Assembly (NCBI GenBank): GCA_012064415.1
Contig: SSNU01000064.1
Location: forward strand, 99,781 to 163,780
Direction of reading: 5' to 3'
Length of the DNA stretch: 64,000 nucleotides
Source of the DNA: Gyrodactylus bullatarudis
Taxonomy: Eukaryota; Platyhelminthes; Monogenea; Gyrodactylidea; Gyrodactylidae
Shown: positions 60,283 to 64,000 of the stretch, piece after piece
How positions within the stretch are numbered: position 1 is the first letter of the stretch
Layout of the letters: each line of letters opens with the position of its first letter
Notes under the pieces: generated by a model
What the model saw: only the letters and a program-made list of their open reading frames with translations
What the model was told of the DNA's origin: nothing
Database searches by the model: none
Program-made: the position numbers and the translations under genes

Positions 60283-60768
60283 GAAATTTTTTGTTGATTT
60301 GAAAGTGGAAGAGTGATCAAAAATTTATTTTCAGGATCAAGATTAGACAAGAAAGCTGACTAGGACTGTCAAGTTATCTACAGTTACCCCATTTTCGAGA
60401 GATTTTGAATTATCGAAATTTCATTGATTTTCAAGTAGTGAAAATGATCAAAAAACGAAATTCCGCTCCGAAATTATACTAAGGTTGAGTATAAGATCAG
60501 ATTCAGTTGATCCTGAAAAAACTTTTTCGATCAGCCTCCCCCTTTCAAATCAATAAAAAGTTTTAGCTCAAAATTCGAAAAATGGGATTTTGGAACTAAA
60601 TGGGAATTTGAAAAATGACCATATTTTTCATAAAAATAATTTTTTTCAGATTTTTTTTCTTCAATTGGTAAAAGTGGGCAACATGAGTAGGATTCCAAAA
60701 AATCTTCAACAAATTCGAATTCTTGATGAGAATATCGAGATTTCTGTAAAAATCATAGATTCCCAACT

Positions 60769-61282
60769 AGCGTTCTTCAGATTCAGAAATATTCCGAAAA
60801 TTTCCGAATCGCCACAATTTTACTTCTGATATAAACAAAAATATCACTATGAAAAAAGTTTTTGACATTTTATAAGCTCTTGAATTTTAATATGAATAAT
60901 TTTTGAAAAAATTATATATCACAAGATTATCGAAAATTAATACTTGTTTTAATAATTCTATTTTTGGTACCTTTTCGGATTTTTTCAGACGGATCCGAAT
61001 CTGAATTATCTGAAGAACCCTATTCCCAACATCGTATCAACCAACTTTAGTAAAGTCAAAAATCTATTTGAAATAGAGCTTAACCAAAGTTTCATCAGTG
61101 GTCTCTCTTTGAAAATGATAAAATTAAAGTTTGAATGAAAAATAATAATTTACAATTTACAAAGAATTTGTATAAGTTAAAGAATATAAGGGTCATGAAT
61201 AGAAATAAGAATATTATGTAAGTTGAAAAAACACCAAAAACTCTTCAATAAATAATATATATTTTAACCTGCACATAGACCT
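60769..61282. other. Intergenic, no gene seen
   Basis: AT-rich. Partial CCGAATCTGAA-type repeats flank the MITE boundary (60779 and 60994). No coding signal. Confidence 0.4.
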
Positions 61283-61505
61283 TTACCTTTTCCCATTTCC
61301 AGAAATATGTACTAACTCTGCAAAAATATCTCCATTTATAAAGTTTAGATAGAGACTAGCTCCTGAGTAGGGCCGGCTGAGGTTCTTAACCTCATCATCC
61401 TCAAATTGACTATTTAGTACATATAAACCCTTAGTATTATTCTGTATTGAAGCAAGTGTCGAAAAGACCTCTCCATTATTGGCACAAAATTTCAAATGAA
61501 TCCTT
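61283..61505 (-). CDS. Candidate terminal exon, unknown gene
   Basis: On the minus strand, a strong acceptor (TGTTTGTTTTTTTCAG) precedes an open frame beginning R-I-H-L-K-F-C-A-N-N and ending ELVHISGNGKR before the stop at 61283. About 73 residues are open, and the composition looks protein-like (LYVLNSQFEDDEVKNLSRPY). I see no upstream exon that joins it convincingly. The Kunitz gene upstream on the same strand ends with its own stop and has no donor near it. It may be a fragment of a gene or of an element. Confidence 0.25.
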
Positions 61506-61748
61506 CTGAAAAAAACAAACACTCAAAGCTAGAAATCTTCAAATATTTCTGATAAAATCTCATTTTCATCAATTTGCTATCGTCTGAAGAAGAAAGACTA
61601 TGGGGTCATTTAAACAGTGGATTAAACTTTGATTGAGTTATGAATCATAAATTATGATATAACCTCAGATTTTTTCCTCAAGTTAAAAAGATTATTTTAC
61701 TAAATTTAAAGACTTCACGCAATTTTCCATTTATCCAATACAACTGTA

Positions 61749-62006
61749 TCATGTTTTGTTGAAATGACCACAATAATATTCACAAGATTCTTTTGATGTG
61801 TACCAATTTTTGACGGGTCCTCCAGCTCCATCATATCCATACCTCTCGCATTCTTTTTTGTCCCAATTATAGGTCCAATATACCTGACCAGTGCAAATCC
61901 ATCCACATCTGCTCTCTTTAAAAGGTTCTGAGCACGTTTCGTAGTTTTGGCCCTCATTTGAGTATGCAGACTTCAATAAAAGCGTGATTAGAAACAGCGA
62001 AATCAT
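61749..62006 (-). CDS. Secreted Kunitz-type protein with rearranged cysteines, copy 2
   Basis: 85 aa, single exon. I use the ATG at 62006-62004, giving MISLFLITLLLKSAYS as signal peptide, which matches the first paralogue's MISLFLI. Kunitz-like spacing again shows C1-x8-C2 (C-SEPFKESR-C), C3 (KKEC), C5-x3-C6 (SCEYYC) and GGPVKNWY. The fourth cysteine is replaced by Ala (YDGAGG), and an extra Cys lies four residues after C2 (CGWIC). It shares CGHFN at the C-terminus with copy 1 and lacks that copy's acidic tail. The shared loss and gain of cysteine in two diverged paralogues shows that the pattern is a family trait and not a sequencing error. Confidence 0.85.
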   Translation of the reverse strand: MISLFLITLLLKSAYSNEGQNYETCSEPFKESRCGWICTGQVYWTYNWDKKECERYGYDGAGGPVKNWYTSKESCEYYCGHFNKT

Positions 62007-63175
62007 TCTCAAATTACTGAGGAATTCTACTGTTAGTAATTTGTTCTTTATTTAAATAGTGTCCCTCGAGAGTACAGTATTGTTAACATGCTAGGTTCAA
62101 CAAGAATGGTAAGAATAAAGAGAGAGGCTCTGGTTTGAAAATTGTGAAAATCAATGTGTAGTACTCCTTCGAAAGAGTTTTTTTCGAGTCTTTGATTACT
62201 AGCCTGGCTCTAGCATCTGAATGGACTCTTTCGGAAGATTGAAATGATTCATAAAACACATGGTCCAAGACCCATTTATATAAACTGGCTTCAATTTGAA
62301 CAAGCATTCAACATCAACAGGATGGAAAATTTATTGGATTTAATTTTAACATCCTTGATCGTTTCAATTATTTTCAATCTTTTCTCAGTGAAACAATTCT
62401 TAAAAATCAACCAAGTTTCCATGGAATCTTGGAATTCTACACGAAGCCAACTTAAATTTCCATTCTGAACAATATTATTGCCCACTGGAAAAACAAAATT
62501 GAGAATGAGAGAATTGAAAAATCTACCTCAACACTCATCTTGAATCATGAAATATGATTCGTACCTCTATTCAAGTCTTGCTATTTTAAAGTAGATATTG
62601 GAAATAAAAATAACATTGAAATTATCAATGTTCTGTATCAAATTAGCTTATATCAATTTGTAATGAAACAAGGGACATAAGAAACCAGCGATTTTGAAAT
62701 TAACTATATCAAGTAGAAAATAAGAAAGCGGTTGTTTGTTGATAAATTTGGCAAAAGGCCTTCACTACATGAAGACTCCATCTAAATCTCAGCGCTCTAC
62801 GGTATAAGAAACTGGCCTAAACCAATCAAAAGGTTCATTGTAGAATTGACATTAGAAAGAGTCAATATTTTCTATTTCTTTACAAGTCTTGGCCAACAAT
62901 TGATCCTTTCGTGAGATACCCCCAATATTAGATGATAATATAATGTCTCGAGATTTGAAAAATGTTAAATTTTCCTAAAAGTTGATTCTATAAAATTGTC
63001 TTTTCTTCATATTGTGAAAGTGTGTCTCATGATTTAGATTCCAAAAAATCATGATCAAATTTGATTTTTTGATGAAAAAATTTAGTAAAAATCATAACTC
63101 AAATACTGCTGTTCAGTTACTGATGGAAGAAGATTACTAATCAACACACAAAATCAAATATCATCTCTAACATCA
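62007..63175. other. Intergenic, no supported gene
   Basis: Several short open frames on both strands around 62083-62485 have no recognised domain. An old MITE-like block lies near 62950-63110. No gene supported. Confidence 0.4.
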
Positions 63176-64000
63176 ATGACTTATGCTCGTATTGAGAGGA
63201 ACCTAAAGAATGAAATTAAACAAAGACCCAAAATTGGTTACCAACAATTGAACAAATACTTTAAATTCTCCAATAAAAACGTTCATAGTATCAAAGAAAA
63301 CCCTGCACCATCCAAGAAAAGTTCATCAATGTCTTCAATGCATCACCCCAGTTCAACCCTAACAATCTTAGACACAACCCAAGTTGCGGAGATGAGATTA
63401 ATTACAATTTTATTTCATATACTCAATTCTTCAATATGCTTTCAAAACTTAAATTCAAGAATCGACGAGACATCTACAATATTAGCATAAATATATTGCT
63501 CAATGGTCACTGCATTCCTAAATAACATATATAATCTATTTAAAAAATCCTTTGATGAAAATTTTATTCCAAAAGATTTCCTTGCAACAAAAGTTATTCC
63601 TCTTCCTAAAAAAGACTCAAATAAATCCAGACCTATCTCGTTACAGTCAACACTCATGAGGATCATTGATTCCTTCCTGTTTATTCAAATAAGGAAAACT
63701 GTAAACATTAAGATAATTGGCCCCAATCAACATGGCTTCTGTAGAGGTAAATCATGTGAAACTAATCTTTATCAATTTCTAAGCTACATCTCATGCTTAA
63801 AAAGCAAAAAGAAAAAAATAGTTGTTGTATACATTGACCTTAGTAAGGCCTCTGATAAAGTCTACTTCCCTACTATACTTGAAGCCTGTCATAAACAAGG
63901 TATCTGCTGTAAACTTTTAAACTATCTCGAAAACTATCTCATCAATAGGAATCAATTTGTCGAATGCAATGGCCAAAGATCATATAGTCAAATAATCAAA
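63176..64000 (+). mobile_element. Non-LTR retrotransposon, 5' part of reverse transcriptase, cut by the window edge
   Basis: From 63503 a frame stays open to the window end. It has the RT fingers (FIPKDFLATKVIPLPKKDSN then KSRPISLQSTLMRIID), the GPNQHGFCRGKSCETNL block, and motif A in VVVYIDLSKASDKV, where the catalytic Asp is present but the usual AFD is ASD. The frame 63176-63490 (MTYARIERNLKNEIKQRP) may be the preceding linker in another frame, so the copy is probably frameshifted near 63490. The catalytic YADD and the 3' end lie beyond the window. Confidence 0.82.

Larger units (their letters stand above)
59520..60768. repeat. Foldback MITE copy 3, split by a nested insertion
   Basis: Left arm 59520-59750 is almost identical to the left arm at 43033. 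The rest of the left arm, the centre and the right arm resume at about 60285 and end at 60768 (AATCATAGATTCCCAACT). Between them lie about 530 bp of other repeats (59757-60284). The centre is in the opposite orientation to copy 2, as expected if the element inserted the other way round. Confidence 0.85.

Noticed and set aside
1..64000. CRISPR arrays, operons of the bacterial kind, tRNA or rRNA genes
   Set aside because: The window is eukaryotic with spliced genes. I saw no regularly spaced short repeats and no complete tRNA cloverleaf beyond the SINE-like box B.

Overview
This is an AT-rich animal nuclear genome window. It holds spliced protein-coding genes with GT-AG introns, cytosolic ribosomal proteins, a MuvB/DREAM subunit, a BLOC-1 subunit, Kunitz-type secreted proteins and many decayed transposable elements. 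The gene set fits an arthropod. A copepod such as a sea louse is my guess from the overall style; nothing in the sequence proves it.

Layout. 0-4.7 kb is a compact island: ribosomal protein eL37 (-) head-to-head with a small mitochondrial-type protein (+), then eL19 (-) head-to-head with a RING-H2 E3 ligase of the RNF38/RNF44/RNF111 type (+). 4.7-26.5 kb is a repeat-rich gene desert. Its only genes that I can support are three tiny single-exon genes on the minus strand, at 10.8, 13.4 and 14.7 kb, for secreted peptide precursors of 48, 48 and 51 aa. All three end in a shared motif, R-A-[LM]-Y-x-A-F-R-[PH]-G-stop, which looks like an amidated bioactive peptide. A broken non-LTR retrotransposon lies between the first two. 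26.5-30 kb is a second compact island: an ECHDC3-like enoyl-CoA hydratase (+), BLOC1S2 (+) and LIN9 (-). 30-45.2 kb carries two long genes: an Asn-rich C2H2 zinc-finger protein and a CUE/DUF1771/Smr protein of the N4BP2 type. 45-64 kb is again repeat-rich. It has a PDZRN-tail-like gene at 52-53 kb, two variant Kunitz genes at 56.7 kb (+) and 61.7 kb (-), a piggyBac remnant, Penelope-like (GIY-YIG) fragments, foldback elements, and a non-LTR reverse transcriptase running off the right edge.

Two observations stand out. First, four introns of only 25, 26, 28 and 26 nt can be inferred in three unrelated genes (the mitochondrial-type protein, ECHDC3-like twice, LIN9). Each is GT-AG, each removes a stop or frame break, and in ECHDC3 the spliced product lines up with the family without gaps. 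Two further introns look like GC-AG with the donor GCAAGT. Second, the duplicated peptide family in the desert does not match any neuropeptide family that I recognise. All exon structures here were read by eye from splice consensus and reading frame, without transcript data.
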